This document shows positions 1-7,265 of a stretch of 37,037 nt of DNA, piece after piece. The notes beneath the pieces are model-generated. The model worked only from the letters and a program-made list of their open reading frames with translations. It made no database searches and was not told where the DNA came from. A program made the translations under genes and the position numbers. The stretch covers positions 1 to 37,037 of the IMG/VR virus record IMGVR_UViG_3300025785_000041; one strand, written 5' to 3'. This DNA comes from a virus. Every line of letters begins with the position of its first letter. Positions within the stretch are counted from its first letter, which is position 1.

Positions 1-145
1 AGTTTTTAATTCAAGCCAGTTTCCTGACACTATGGTATGGCAAACGAATACATACACTAGTGTTCAGTACATGTGGAACGGTGTCACATGGACTAAGAGT
101 TTTGAAGGTGAGTACGATCAAGGATTATGGAGAATAGAACTGTAA
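1..145 (+). CDS. 3' end of an unidentified gene, probably virion-related (partial)
   Basis: A reading frame is open from the left edge of the window (first full codon at base 2) and ends with TAA at 143-145, giving about 47 residues. The visible part is rich in Trp, Tyr, Thr and Asn (it includes YMWNGVTWTKSFEGEYDQG), a composition seen in phage fibre or baseplate proteins. It overlaps the next gene by 19 nt, which suggests co-transcription and translational coupling with the oxygenase genes. No family can be assigned from so short a piece. That it is a coding 3' end is fairly sure; the virion role is inference from composition. Confidence 0.65.
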   Translation, partial: VFNSSQFPDTMVWQTNTYTSVQYMWNGVTWTKSFEGEYDQGLWRIEL

Positions 146-717
146 ATACGTCAACTGAATATTGGTGGCCAACACCAATATATCATGCATTTATAGACAA
201 GACTGTGATTGATAAGATACAGCAAGATTTTGATAATGTATTTTCGGATATAAAATTCCAAAAAAAAGATGAATGGTCAATTGATACCCATTTTATAAGC
301 GATCCAACTTTTTCAAAAAATCTACTCGATGAGTATAAGTTAATAGCATTTCAAGAAGAATTGAAATACCACGTTTTTCAATACGTTGATAAAAAATATA
401 GCAGTTATAAAATTGATTCAGCTTGGATGACTTTGACTTGTCCAGGTCAGTCTGCTCATACACACGATCACGGAGCAGCCGATTTATCGGGAGTTTATTA
501 CTATAAAACTAACGGAGACGACGGTGATCTCTATTTTGATTCTCCGGTCGCACAACTAAAATCTTCATTTGTTTTTAATAAATCATCTAGAGTATTTTAT
601 AAACCAGAAGTGGGTAAACTTATTTTATTCCCAGGGTGGCTAAGCCACGGCGTTTTTCAAAATACAAGTAATGAAAATCGTATTAGTATTTCTTTTAACA
701 TTTATTTTATAAGATGA
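127..717 (+). CDS. 2OG-Fe(II) oxygenase-like protein (TIGR02466-type)
   Basis: A 196-residue protein with the layout of the TIGR02466 putative 2-oxoglutarate/Fe(II) oxygenases. An N-terminal WWPTPIY motif (residues 13-19) is the usual 'P-T-x-I/V-Y' start of the family. The metal site is probably H113-D114-H115 followed by SGVYYY, with the distal histidine H174 (FPGWLSHGV) and the 2OG-binding arginine R185 in NRISISFN. The substrate is unknown for the family. The ATG lies inside the 3' end of the preceding gene, and the stop overlaps the next gene by 4 nt (ATGA), so it is part of a coupled run. Length is normal for the family. Fold assignment is firm; activity and substrate are not established. 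Confidence 0.85.
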   Translation: MENRTVNTSTEYWWPTPIYHAFIDKTVIDKIQQDFDNVFSDIKFQKKDEWSIDTHFISDPTFSKNLLDEYKLIAFQEELKYHVFQYVDKKYSSYKIDSAWMTLTCPGQSAHTHDHGAADLSGVYYYKTNGDDGDLYFDSPVAQLKSSFVFNKSSRVFYKPEVGKLILFPGWLSHGVFQNTSNENRISISFNIYFIR

Positions 718-1301
718 TTATTGATAACGTATTACCTGATAAAGTTTTTCAATCTTTACAAAAAGAAATTTTTTCTAGAGAATTTCCTTGGTTTTATGGT
801 GCAAAAGTAGATGAAAATACCGAACCTTCTAGCCCTTTTTCTTATGGGTGGTCTCATGGAATTTTATCAAATTTTGGAAAAAAATCCTCAAGCTACAACT
901 TTGTATTTCCATTAATAACAGATGTTATAACAAAAACTGGGCATGATTTAAGCAATGTAATACAAATAAGAATTAAATTAAACACTATTGCTGATAACCA
1001 CTATGTTCAACAAGCGCATGTTGATCAAGTATTTCCCCACTGGACTGGATTATTGTATATGAACGATTCAGACGGTAATACAATAGTTTATAATGAACGT
1101 TATGATCGGGCATCTGAATTGCATCCATTTGAATATGCTAAAAATACATTCAATGATCAATTTACCATAAAAGAAACGGTTGAACCAAAAGCAAATAGAT
1201 TATTGATTTTTGATGGGTTGCAATATCATTCAGGAACTACTCCTATTAGTACCTCTAGACGAGTAATTATTAATTTTAACTACGTTGCAAATCAAACATA
1301 A
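714..1301 (+). CDS. 2OG-Fe(II) oxygenase-like protein (PWFY / HVD / FDG subfamily)
   Basis: A 195-residue double-stranded beta-helix oxygenase. Predicted iron ligands are H102-V103-D104 (AHVDQ) and H172 (FDGLQYHSG), with R182/R183 in RRVIINFN as the likely 2OG-binding residue. An N-terminal FPWFYG motif (residues 24-29) marks the subfamily. The product of the gene at 8397-8975 shares every one of these landmarks, so the two are paralogues on opposite strands. It starts inside the previous gene (ATGA overlap) and is followed by a 70-bp gap holding a palindrome, which suggests the end of a transcription unit. Substrate unknown. Family 2OG enzymes of phages have been proposed to modify proteins or metabolites, but nothing here decides. 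Confidence 0.85.
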   Translation: MIIDNVLPDKVFQSLQKEIFSREFPWFYGAKVDENTEPSSPFSYGWSHGILSNFGKKSSSYNFVFPLITDVITKTGHDLSNVIQIRIKLNTIADNHYVQQAHVDQVFPHWTGLLYMNDSDGNTIVYNERYDRASELHPFEYAKNTFNDQFTIKETVEPKANRLLIFDGLQYHSGTTPISTSRRVIINFNYVANQT

Positions 1302-1317
1302 AAATAAAATCAATTTG

Positions 1318-1337
1318 AATATTTCTTAAGAAATATT
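1318..1337. terminator. 20-bp perfect palindrome, possible terminator or operator
   Basis: AATATTTCTT is followed directly by its reverse complement. As RNA it could form an 8-bp stem (AATATTTC/GAAATATT) with a TTAA loop. It lies in the 70-bp gap between the oxygenase gene ending at 1301 and the Nudix gene starting at 1372. There is no clear U-tract after it, so a classical intrinsic terminator is not proven; a protein-binding dyad is the alternative. Confidence 0.4.
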
Positions 1338-1356
1338 TGCAAGAGAAAAATCTATT

Positions 1357-1364
1357 CATAAATA
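1357..1364 (+). promoter_or_regulatory. T4-late-type promoter motif CATAAATA (candidate)
   Basis: CATAAATA matches the late-promoter motif reported for T4-like marine phages (NATAAATA; TATAAATA in T4). It lies between the palindrome and the Nudix gene. The ATG begins only 7 bp after the motif, so transcription from it would give an almost leaderless message, which lowers confidence. Such a short AT-rich motif also occurs by chance. Confidence 0.3.
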
Positions 1365-1371
1365 CCTTGCG

Positions 1372-1818
1372 ATGATAACTGATACAAAAGATCAAATAGT
1401 ATGTAGTGGTGCATTATTTTATGCTAAATCTACACGACGATTTTTGCTCTTACAAAAATCTGATGGAAAACATGAAGGGACTTGGGGATTAGTTGGCGGC
1501 ACTAATATTATCGGTGAGACTCCGTGGCAGGGACTACAGCGTGAAATTTCCGAAGAAATTGGCAGTCATCCTAAAATAATCAAAACTATTCCTTTAGAAA
1601 CTTTTGTCAGCAACGATCGTGTGTTTAATTTTCACACCTACTTGTGTGTAATTGATTCAGAATTTGTACCTGTCCTAAGTGACGAACATCAAGGTTGGTC
1701 GTGGGCAACTATGGATCGTGCTCCTAAACCATTACACCAGGGTCTACGGAATAGTTTTAGTTCAAAAACTATTCGTACAAAATTGCAAACAGTATTTGAT
1801 CTAGTAGATTTAATTTAA
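1372..1818 (+). CDS. Nudix hydrolase
   Basis: A 148-residue protein with a complete Nudix box: G43, five residues, E49, seven residues, then R57-E58-I-S-E61-E62-I-G64. This matches the consensus for binding Mg2+ and hydrolysing a nucleoside diphosphate linked to another group. An N-terminal strand (CSGALFYA) and a C-terminal EHQGWSWA segment complete a minimal single-domain enzyme. The substrate (a damaged NTP, dinucleotide, nucleotide-sugar or other) cannot be told from sequence. No good Shine-Dalgarno precedes the ATG. The stop is 2 nt from the next start, so it is transcribed with the oxygenase-like gene that follows. It breaks the run of oxygenases and may either clean up nucleotides or act in the same pathway. 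Confidence 0.9.
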   Translation: MITDTKDQIVCSGALFYAKSTRRFLLLQKSDGKHEGTWGLVGGTNIIGETPWQGLQREISEEIGSHPKIIKTIPLETFVSNDRVFNFHTYLCVIDSEFVPVLSDEHQGWSWATMDRAPKPLHQGLRNSFSSKTIRTKLQTVFDLVDLI

Positions 1819-1820
1819 TC

Positions 1821-2450
1821 ATGGAATATTTTACAGAATTTTTTAATAATGTAGGCACAATACGTTCTCAATTTAACGAAGAAGAACTTGCCCCTATTAA
1901 AAACGAAATAAATGAAATTAAAAAAGATTGGAGTAATGCAACTCCATTTAATAACAAACTAGCTGGTAATCTCGAGCATGAATACGAGCTAACAAAGTGT
2001 CATGCACATGTTCAAGATTTGCTTATGCCGTTAGTTACAGAATTCAATTCTAATTTTAATTACATGAAAGGTTTTAAATTATTCAAAAATAGTCATCGTA
2101 TTGTGTTAGATAAACTTTGGGTTAATTTTCAAAGAAAACACGAATTTAATCCCCTACATAATCATTCGGGAGTATTAAGTTTTGTCATATGGATTAATAT
2201 CCCGTATGCTATTAAAGACGAGATGTCTCGTCCAAGTGGACTTAATTCTAATAACAATATTCCCGGACATTTTAGTTTAGTGTTTATTAATAGTTTAGGA
2301 GAAATCCAAACAGAAGACATACCTGCTGATCGTACATTTAATGGTAAGATTATTATATTTCCAGCTAGTATGCGGCATTGCGTGTATCCGTTTTATACTA
2401 GTGATGAGTATAGAGTTTCGGTTAGCGGTAATTTTTTATTTGATATATAA
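1821..2450 (+). CDS. Putative 2OG-Fe(II) oxygenase-fold protein
   Basis: A 209-residue protein with a cupin-like oxygenase core in its second half. The probable metal site is H113-N114-H115 (NPLHNHSG) followed by the strand LSFVIWINIPY, then H186 (PASMRHCVYPF) and R198 in YRVSVSGNF. The first 90 residues are charged and helical-looking, without recognised motifs. The middle insert (about 130-150, Asn- and Ser-rich) is longer than in the neighbouring oxygenases. The HxH rather than HxD motif matches other TIGR02466-like genes here. It starts 2 nt after the Nudix stop and ends 2 nt before the zinc-ribbon gene, so it is operonic. Fold call is good by motif spacing; substrate unknown. Confidence 0.75.
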   Translation: MEYFTEFFNNVGTIRSQFNEEELAPIKNEINEIKKDWSNATPFNNKLAGNLEHEYELTKCHAHVQDLLMPLVTEFNSNFNYMKGFKLFKNSHRIVLDKLWVNFQRKHEFNPLHNHSGVLSFVIWINIPYAIKDEMSRPSGLNSNNNIPGHFSLVFINSLGEIQTEDIPADRTFNGKIIIFPASMRHCVYPFYTSDEYRVSVSGNFLFDI

Positions 2451-2452
2451 TT

Positions 2453-2641
2453 ATGGAAGATTTTGAACACAGACCTAAGCGGCCAGGTTTTAGAACCGCA
2501 GACGATGTTAAAGCTGAACGTATGCGAATTTGCAAATCTTGTGAACATTTAAATGCACTTAAAGTTTGTAAAGAATGCGGATGTTTTATGCCATTAAAAA
2601 CATGGTTAGTTATGTTTCACTGCCCAAAAGAAAAATGGTAA
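2453..2641 (+). CDS. Small cysteine-rich zinc-ribbon-like protein (DUF6171-like)
   Basis: A 62-residue protein with six cysteines arranged as C27-x2-C30, C39-x2-C42-x-C44 and C57 near the C-terminus, ending CPKEKW. The ICKSC...CKECGCFMPLKT pattern is typical of a small zinc-binding family that recurs in T4-like marine phages; I believe this is DUF6171, but I name it from memory. Four of the cysteines probably hold one zinc ion. There is no catalytic motif, so a binding or adaptor role to protein or nucleic acid is the most that can be inferred. It sits between two oxygenase genes with 2-nt and 13-nt gaps, so it is expressed with them. Confidence 0.8.
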   Translation: MEDFEHRPKRPGFRTADDVKAERMRICKSCEHLNALKVCKECGCFMPLKTWLVMFHCPKEKW

Positions 2642-2654
2642 AATAAGGAAAAAT

Positions 2655-3359
2655 ATGAGTAAAATTCCAGTAACTATAGTTGATAATTTTCTTAAGAACC
2701 CGGATGATATTAGGAAATATGCATTAGAATTAGACTATGCAAAGGGGGATGGTAAATGGCCGGGCACCCGATCAAAATTTTTAGAAAAAATTAACGCAGA
2801 CCTATCTAAACAAATTGCAAGTCAGATATTTTCTTTATTTGTTGACTTAAGAATCCACGAATTTGGATGGGATATTGAATCCTGTTTTCAGCTAATTCCT
2901 GGAAACTACGAAATAGGATTGGTACATAATGATCTAAGTGTTGAAAACTGGGATATAGCAGGCGTAATATATTTGAATCCCGAAGCACCGTTGGATGCTG
3001 GCACTTCTATCCATAGAATAAATCCAAGTGTTGATGTGACTAAAATTAATCCTGACGAATTATTAGAGTTAAAGAAAAAATTCTATCAAGGAGTAGAAAT
3101 AGATACTAACAAGTACAGAGAAATGCGAGATCTTTATAATTCTACATTTGAAAAAACTGCTGAGGTCGGTAATATTTACAATAGATTAGTAGTTTACAGT
3201 ACTAGCGAATTCCATCAAGCCAATAAATATTTTGGAACTACGCCTGATAATTCAAGATTAACCTACGTATTTTTTGCTAAATTTGAAAACCCCGACTGGG
3301 TTAAATTTCCATTAGACCGTGTGATCGATGTGCGGGGAGATATAAATGGACAAGGCTAA
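2655..3359 (+). CDS. Putative 2OG-Fe(II) oxygenase (DUF6445-like)
   Basis: A 234-residue protein. The N-terminus (VDNFLKNPDDIRKYAL, then WPGTRS at 35-40) is typical of a phage/bacterial oxygenase family resembling DUF6445. The core has H91-N92-D93 (LVHNDLS) as the HxD iron motif, H187 (TSEFHQANKYFG) as the distal ligand and R201 in SRLTYVFF as the 2OG contact. A helical insert of about 45 residues (130-175) sits in the middle of the barrel, as is usual in this family. A clear Shine-Dalgarno (AAGGA, 2645-2649) precedes the ATG by 5 nt, the best start signal in the rightward block. It overlaps the next gene by 14 nt. Substrate unknown. Confidence 0.82.
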   Translation: MSKIPVTIVDNFLKNPDDIRKYALELDYAKGDGKWPGTRSKFLEKINADLSKQIASQIFSLFVDLRIHEFGWDIESCFQLIPGNYEIGLVHNDLSVENWDIAGVIYLNPEAPLDAGTSIHRINPSVDVTKINPDELLELKKKFYQGVEIDTNKYREMRDLYNSTFEKTAEVGNIYNRLVVYSTSEFHQANKYFGTTPDNSRLTYVFFAKFENPDWVKFPLDRVIDVRGDINGQG

Positions 3360-3969
3360 ATCAAACTTATTACAGTTATACCCAACGCCTGTTTATATAT
3401 CTAAACTTGAATCAATAACTAAAGAACTAAAAGAATTAATTGTAACTGAAAAATACGAAGTTATGTATTCAGGAACAGCTACGTATACTAGTAATCAACA
3501 ATTACTTAGTGAACCAGCATATAAAATTTTACAAGAAGAAATTGATGCTCATGTTGAACATTATGTGAGAGATTATTTACAGGTTAACCCTAACCAGAAA
3601 TTTTATATGACAAATAGTTGGGGAGTATGTATGCCGCAAGGTAGCTATGCTAATCCTCATGCACATACAAATTCTTTGATTAGTGGGTGTTTTTATTTAA
3701 ATAGCGATACAAACTTTGGTAGTTTTAATATAAATCGTAACTATGATAATATTTTTACATCAACTCTTTGCCCAGAGTTTACAGAATATACAACTATCAA
3801 TTCTGGTTCGTACAGTATACAACCAGAAGAGGATATGATTATTCTAATGCCTTCACTAGTTATACATGCGGTTAGCCCAAATCAATCAACAAATTCTAGG
3901 TATTCAGTTGCATTTAATTATTTTGCCAATGGAATATTTGGTCGTAAAGAAAGTTATTTAGAATTATAA
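3346..3969 (+). CDS. 2OG-Fe(II) oxygenase-like protein (TIGR02466-type)
   Basis: A 207-residue protein with the family start LYPTPVYISK (11-20). Probable ligands are H105-A106-H107 (ANPHAHTNS) followed by LISGCFYL, then H174 (PSLVIHAVSPN) and R185 in SRYSVAFNYF. This is the same subfamily as the products of 127-717, 7266-7763 and 7774-8394. The start lies 14 nt inside the previous gene. The gene ends exactly where the leftward block ends (stop 3967-3969 next to a stop at 3970-3972), with an 8-bp hairpin over the junction. A C-terminal extension of about 15 residues (GIFGRKESYLEL) follows the core. Confidence 0.85.
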   Translation: MDKAKSNLLQLYPTPVYISKLESITKELKELIVTEKYEVMYSGTATYTSNQQLLSEPAYKILQEEIDAHVEHYVRDYLQVNPNQKFYMTNSWGVCMPQGSYANPHAHTNSLISGCFYLNSDTNFGSFNINRNYDNIFTSTLCPEFTEYTTINSGSYSIQPEEDMIILMPSLVIHAVSPNQSTNSRYSVAFNYFANGIFGRKESYLEL

Positions 3970-3979
3970 CTATTCTAAA
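3957..3979. terminator. Hairpin on a convergent gene junction (possible bidirectional terminator)
   Basis: TTTAGAAT (3957-3964) and ATTCTAAA (3972-3979) form a perfect 8-bp stem around a 7-nt loop. The hairpin covers both stop codons of the converging genes at 3346-3969 and 3970-4575. It is AT-rich and has no long U-tract on either strand, so it would be weak. A similar hairpin occurs at the other convergent junction (9644-9663). Confidence 0.4.
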
Positions 3980-4575
3980 AAGTTAAACCAACCGGTAATA
4001 ATATATTTTTCTTGTGCAGGCGATGGTATTCCCCTATGATAATGTGTCCAGTCTGCCGGCCATATTAGTGTAAGCCCTTTTTCAGGTTTGACTTTTATAT
4101 TTTGATGATAAAACTCAGTTTCGCCTTGATCCGTAACATCGTTTAGGTAAGTCATGAATACCAAATGGCGTGTACCAAGTAGCCCGCTTGCACAAATTCT
4201 TTCAGAATGCCAAGATTTATAGCCACCACCAGGCGCATAATGTTGTAAATTTGTCCATTCAATAATTCCCCATTTTGCAGTGTCTTCACATCTTGGAAAT
4301 TGTTTTTTATATTCATTTACACAATCAGCAAGTTGATCTTGATATTTCAACCATACTGCATCAGTATTGTCTGTTTTAAAATATATTTCTGTTGAATCTT
4401 TAATTCCCTTATTAATTACAAGTTCTCGTCCATCAATATTACCTGTAGAGCCTTTGACTTGTTTATCAGGATGATCTTTGAAATATTCAATTAGTTCGTC
4501 ACATACTGTAAGGTCTTCTATAAAGTAAGAACCAATAAAATTTGTATGTTTAATTTCTAATTTTTTATGCTTCAT
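3970..4575 (-). CDS. 2OG-Fe(II) oxygenase-like protein with HxE motif
   Basis: A 201-residue oxygenase if started at the ATG at 4575, which has GGAT 5 nt upstream. An in-frame TTG at 4602 would add nine residues but has no such site. Counting from the ATG, the metal motif is H123-S-E125 (SWHSERICASG), an HxE variant, followed by LVFMTYLNDV and GETEFYHQ. The distal histidine is H178 or H180 (WPADWTHYHRG), and K190 in KYIITGWF is a likely 2OG contact. The pattern matches a prolyl-4-hydroxylase-like family seen in marine phages. It overlaps the methyltransferase gene by 11 nt and is last in the leftward block. Substrate unknown. Confidence 0.82.
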   Translation of the reverse strand: MKHKKLEIKHTNFIGSYFIEDLTVCDELIEYFKDHPDKQVKGSTGNIDGRELVINKGIKDSTEIYFKTDNTDAVWLKYQDQLADCVNEYKKQFPRCEDTAKWGIIEWTNLQHYAPGGGYKSWHSERICASGLLGTRHLVFMTYLNDVTDQGETEFYHQNIKVKPEKGLTLIWPADWTHYHRGIPSPAQEKYIITGWFNFLE

Positions 4576-5152
4576 TTTTAATCCAACACCAAGTATTATC
4601 AAATGTACTTATAGATGATGTTATGTTATTTTCTTTTCTATATTCTTTAACTGCACGTTGTACCGCACTACTATCCCAATCATGCCCTGCTACTAATTTT
4701 CCTGGTTTGACTTTTGGAAACCATTCTTCAATATCTTTCTTTGCTTGTTCGTAAGTCATACATGTATCTAAAAATATGAAATCTAAACTACTATCTTGAA
4801 AGTGTTTTAGGGCTAGACTACTATCTTTTTCAAATAATATAGCTTTTTCAACAAATCCACTCCATTGTATATTATGATGTGCTGTTAGTTTTATATAATC
4901 AATTTCTTTTTGTGTAATTGTATATGCCGGAGTGCCGTCGTATGGTTCTTTTAAATAATCTGTATAAGGTTTGTAAGAATCAATTCCGTATAGTGTTTTA
5001 ATATTAGGACAGTTTTGTAGTATTGTACAAAAACTTTCTGCCTTAAAAACACCAATCTCCGCCCCAACAAGATCAGTTCCAAGCAAATTTATTACATGTA
5101 CGATACTTTGTATATCTGATTTGCAATTCTTAAAATTATAAAAATCAGTCAT
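4565..5152 (-). CDS. Class I SAM-dependent methyltransferase (Methyltransf_24-like)
   Basis: A 195-residue Rossmann-fold methyltransferase. Motif I is VGAEIGVFKAES (29-40), which binds SAM. D58 in YGIDSYKPY is the acidic residue expected to hold the ribose. LDFIFLDTCMTYEQAKKDI (123-141) and the later KPGKLVAGHDWD (149-160) match the D-x-x-x-x-D and post-IV pattern of the Methyltransf_24 group, whose members often act on small molecules, sugars or O-linked targets. The gene overlaps its upstream neighbour by 8 nt and its downstream one by 11 nt, both oxygenases, so it is tightly coupled to them. A tailoring step after hydroxylation is a reasonable but unproven idea. Confidence 0.85.
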   Translation of the reverse strand: MTDFYNFKNCKSDIQSIVHVINLLGTDLVGAEIGVFKAESFCTILQNCPNIKTLYGIDSYKPYTDYLKEPYDGTPAYTITQKEIDYIKLTAHHNIQWSGFVEKAILFEKDSSLALKHFQDSSLDFIFLDTCMTYEQAKKDIEEWFPKVKPGKLVAGHDWDSSAVQRAVKEYRKENNITSSISTFDNTWCWIKNEA

Positions 5153-5744
5153 GTGTTATATCTCTTTCATAAATTATTGATCTATGGTAGTGTTTATCAT
5201 ATTTGTATTCAACATTTGATCCGTTCTTATCAACATAGTGCATAAACATCTGTCCTAAATAATAATTAGGATGTACACAATAGTTGCGCCAATGCTCTAG
5301 TTCGCAACCTTTATATATTATAGCATCTCCATCATTTAATTTTATTTCTTGCCCGTTCATGAAAATTGGCCAATTATAATTTCCAGTATCCGATAATTTT
5401 AAAGTTACGCTAATTTCGCAACTTGGGCGATCTCGATGCGGTTTCATTTCGTTGCCGGTTTTATATAGTCTTGCATAGGTATATGTTGGAAATAATTCAA
5501 GACCTATTAATTTTTCTATTTTGGATTTACTAGTTTTTAATAATGTATCAAACACTTGATCGTGCGATCTTGCACCCAAACAGCCTGAAACTAATACATC
5601 ACCCTCTATTGCTAACTGATCACCGCTAGCAACTAATACCTGTGTTGAAAATTTTAAATACTCGTAAAGGAATTTTGCAACTGGCGGATCTATAAAACCT
5701 TTAACAACTATAAATTTATCAACTAAAAACTGTACAGGTTGCAT
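5145..5744 (-). CDS. 2OG-Fe(II) oxygenase
   Basis: A 199-residue oxygenase. PTYTYARLYKTGNEMKPHRD (86-105) is a typical lead-in to the HxD motif, here H103-R104-D105, followed by EISVTLKL. NGQEIKLNDGDAIIYKGCE then leads to the distal histidine H151 (LEHWRNYC). The usual basic 2OG anchor is less obvious than in the neighbours: the last core strand reads YYLGQMFMHYV. The C-terminal 25 residues are charged and His/Tyr-rich. Its ATG overlaps the stop of the halogenase gene by one base (TAATG), so the two are translated in tandem. Substrate unknown; a shared substrate with the halogenase is possible. Confidence 0.82.
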   Translation of the reverse strand: MQPVQFLVDKFIVVKGFIDPPVAKFLYEYLKFSTQVLVASGDQLAIEGDVLVSGCLGARSHDQVFDTLLKTSKSKIEKLIGLELFPTYTYARLYKTGNEMKPHRDRPSCEISVTLKLSDTGNYNWPIFMNGQEIKLNDGDAIIYKGCELEHWRNYCVHPNYYLGQMFMHYVDKNGSNVEYKYDKHYHRSIIYERDITHD

Positions 5745-7258
5745 TAGATGTTAATCTTTGATAATTTTAAATCTTGTCCCTGCAATAGAATATCATTCAA
5801 TTGGTCAACAGTTAATGCAATATTTAAATTAGATTTCATTGTTTGATGAAACTCTTGCCAGCCTACATCGACTTCGCCTAAATTAATATTATTATTAGCT
5901 AAAACTTTTTCAATTATATCTGATTTAAAATACCCTAGGCCAGCTAAAGTATAGTTCCATATAGCTTGCCCGGCATATCCATTATAACTATTAAAATCAC
6001 TGGATCTAATTAACCTATGTTTTGCTAAATTTAAAATATTAATTAATCTATCAGATTTTTTAGAATCATAGGTCATATGTTTCCAAAAATCAGTATCGAT
6101 TCTGCCGCCCATATATGTAGCTTGAACAAAATCTACTAGTTCGTTACTTAATATATTAAAAAATTCATTATATTTTTTCATTACAGTACTATTAATAGTT
6201 TCTGCTTTGGTAGGCATCAGACAATCTATGATAAATTTTTCTATTTGCGTAATTGACACATGCAAACTAGTAGCTTGCAACGGTTCTAGAAAATTACTAG
6301 AAAGACCGAGACTCAAACAATTGCTAATCCATGCACTACTACAACGACCTGCACTAAATGATATAGTCTTTATTTCTTCAAACTCGCCGTAATTTTTTTC
6401 TATTTCTTGAGACAGTGCATCTTTGGTAATAAATTGATCGCTATGAATATAACCCCTACCTACTTTATTTCGAGTAGGAATTTCAAAAGTCCAGCCTGCA
6501 TCATTGGCAATAGCATGAGTATATGGATATTTAGGATTTTTTTCTTTTTTAGGTTTAAAGATTAATGCTTTATTAACTGGTAATTTTTCACTTTCATCAA
6601 TCCAATTGTAACCTTCTAGCTTACTCATTAGCACTTTAGAAAAACCGGAACAATCTATAAAAAAATCACCGTCTACTATTGTATTATTATCTAGTACGAC
6701 CGATGTTATTTCGTCGTTTGTTACTGACACATCTACAATTTTAGCATCGATGCAATTTACCCCAACAGCACGTTTCTTAAAAAACTCACCAACCTTATAG
6801 GCATCCATGTGGTAGGCTTTGCCGCCTGTCCACTTTAATTTACCATCTAATACTTGCCACGGTAGTTTATTATCTTTATAAAAATGTCCGCTAAAACTGG
6901 CCAAGCCAATATCGATATTCTTATGAATAGCATTGTAAAGAAATACATCAAAATTTAAACTTTCTGTTGCAGATCCTTCTATCGGGGAATAAAAACTGGA
7001 GCCGTTGCCGGTCCAATTAGTGAATTTGATTCCGTACTTAGGAAGAGACCAAGTTTCCTGGATAAATTCAAATTCGTCAAGTCCTAAAAAAGGATCTTCA
7101 AACATGTCTGTGAGTTTTCCAGTCACACCTTCGCCTACGCCAATGATAGGAATACTGCTAGATTCTATAACAGTAATCTTATGATTCCTGCATTTTTTAG
7201 AAAGTAAAAAAGCGGTGATCCAACCGGCGGTACCTCCGCCAACAATAATTATATTCAT
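5744..7258 (-). CDS. Flavin-dependent halogenase (tryptophan-halogenase family)
   Basis: A 504-residue protein of normal length for the PF04820 family. GGGTAGW (7-13) binds the FAD pyrophosphate. GVGEGV (40-45) follows, then K74 in LPKYGIKF, at the place of the catalytic lysine that carries the halogenating species. The family's W-x-W-x-I-P motif is present as W256-T-F-E-I-P261, with Phe for the second Trp. E325 in NFLEPLQATSLH matches the conserved active-site glutamate region. Such enzymes use FADH2, O2 and halide; a partner flavin reductase is not in the window. A related cyanophage enzyme, VirX1, has been shown to halogenate (iodinate) small substrates. The target here is unknown. The start has no clear ribosome site and lies 7 nt after the preceding gene. 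Confidence 0.92.
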   Translation of the reverse strand: MNIIIVGGGTAGWITAFLLSKKCRNHKITVIESSSIPIIGVGEGVTGKLTDMFEDPFLGLDEFEFIQETWSLPKYGIKFTNWTGNGSSFYSPIEGSATESLNFDVFLYNAIHKNIDIGLASFSGHFYKDNKLPWQVLDGKLKWTGGKAYHMDAYKVGEFFKKRAVGVNCIDAKIVDVSVTNDEITSVVLDNNTIVDGDFFIDCSGFSKVLMSKLEGYNWIDESEKLPVNKALIFKPKKEKNPKYPYTHAIANDAGWTFEIPTRNKVGRGYIHSDQFITKDALSQEIEKNYGEFEEIKTISFSAGRCSSAWISNCLSLGLSSNFLEPLQATSLHVSITQIEKFIIDCLMPTKAETINSTVMKKYNEFFNILSNELVDFVQATYMGGRIDTDFWKHMTYDSKKSDRLINILNLAKHRLIRSSDFNSYNGYAGQAIWNYTLAGLGYFKSDIIEKVLANNNINLGEVDVGWQEFHQTMKSNLNIALTVDQLNDILLQGQDLKLSKINI

Positions 7259-7265
7259 TAATGAA

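Noticed and set aside
3222-3229. AATAAATA late-type motif on the plus strand
   Set aside because: Internal to the 2655-3359 gene, whose downstream neighbour overlaps it by 14 nt, so a separate promoter is not needed.
4576-4602. Longer start (TTG at 4602) for the HxE oxygenase
   Set aside because: It has no ribosome site and lengthens the overlap with the methyltransferase gene; the ATG at 4575 has GGAT at good spacing.
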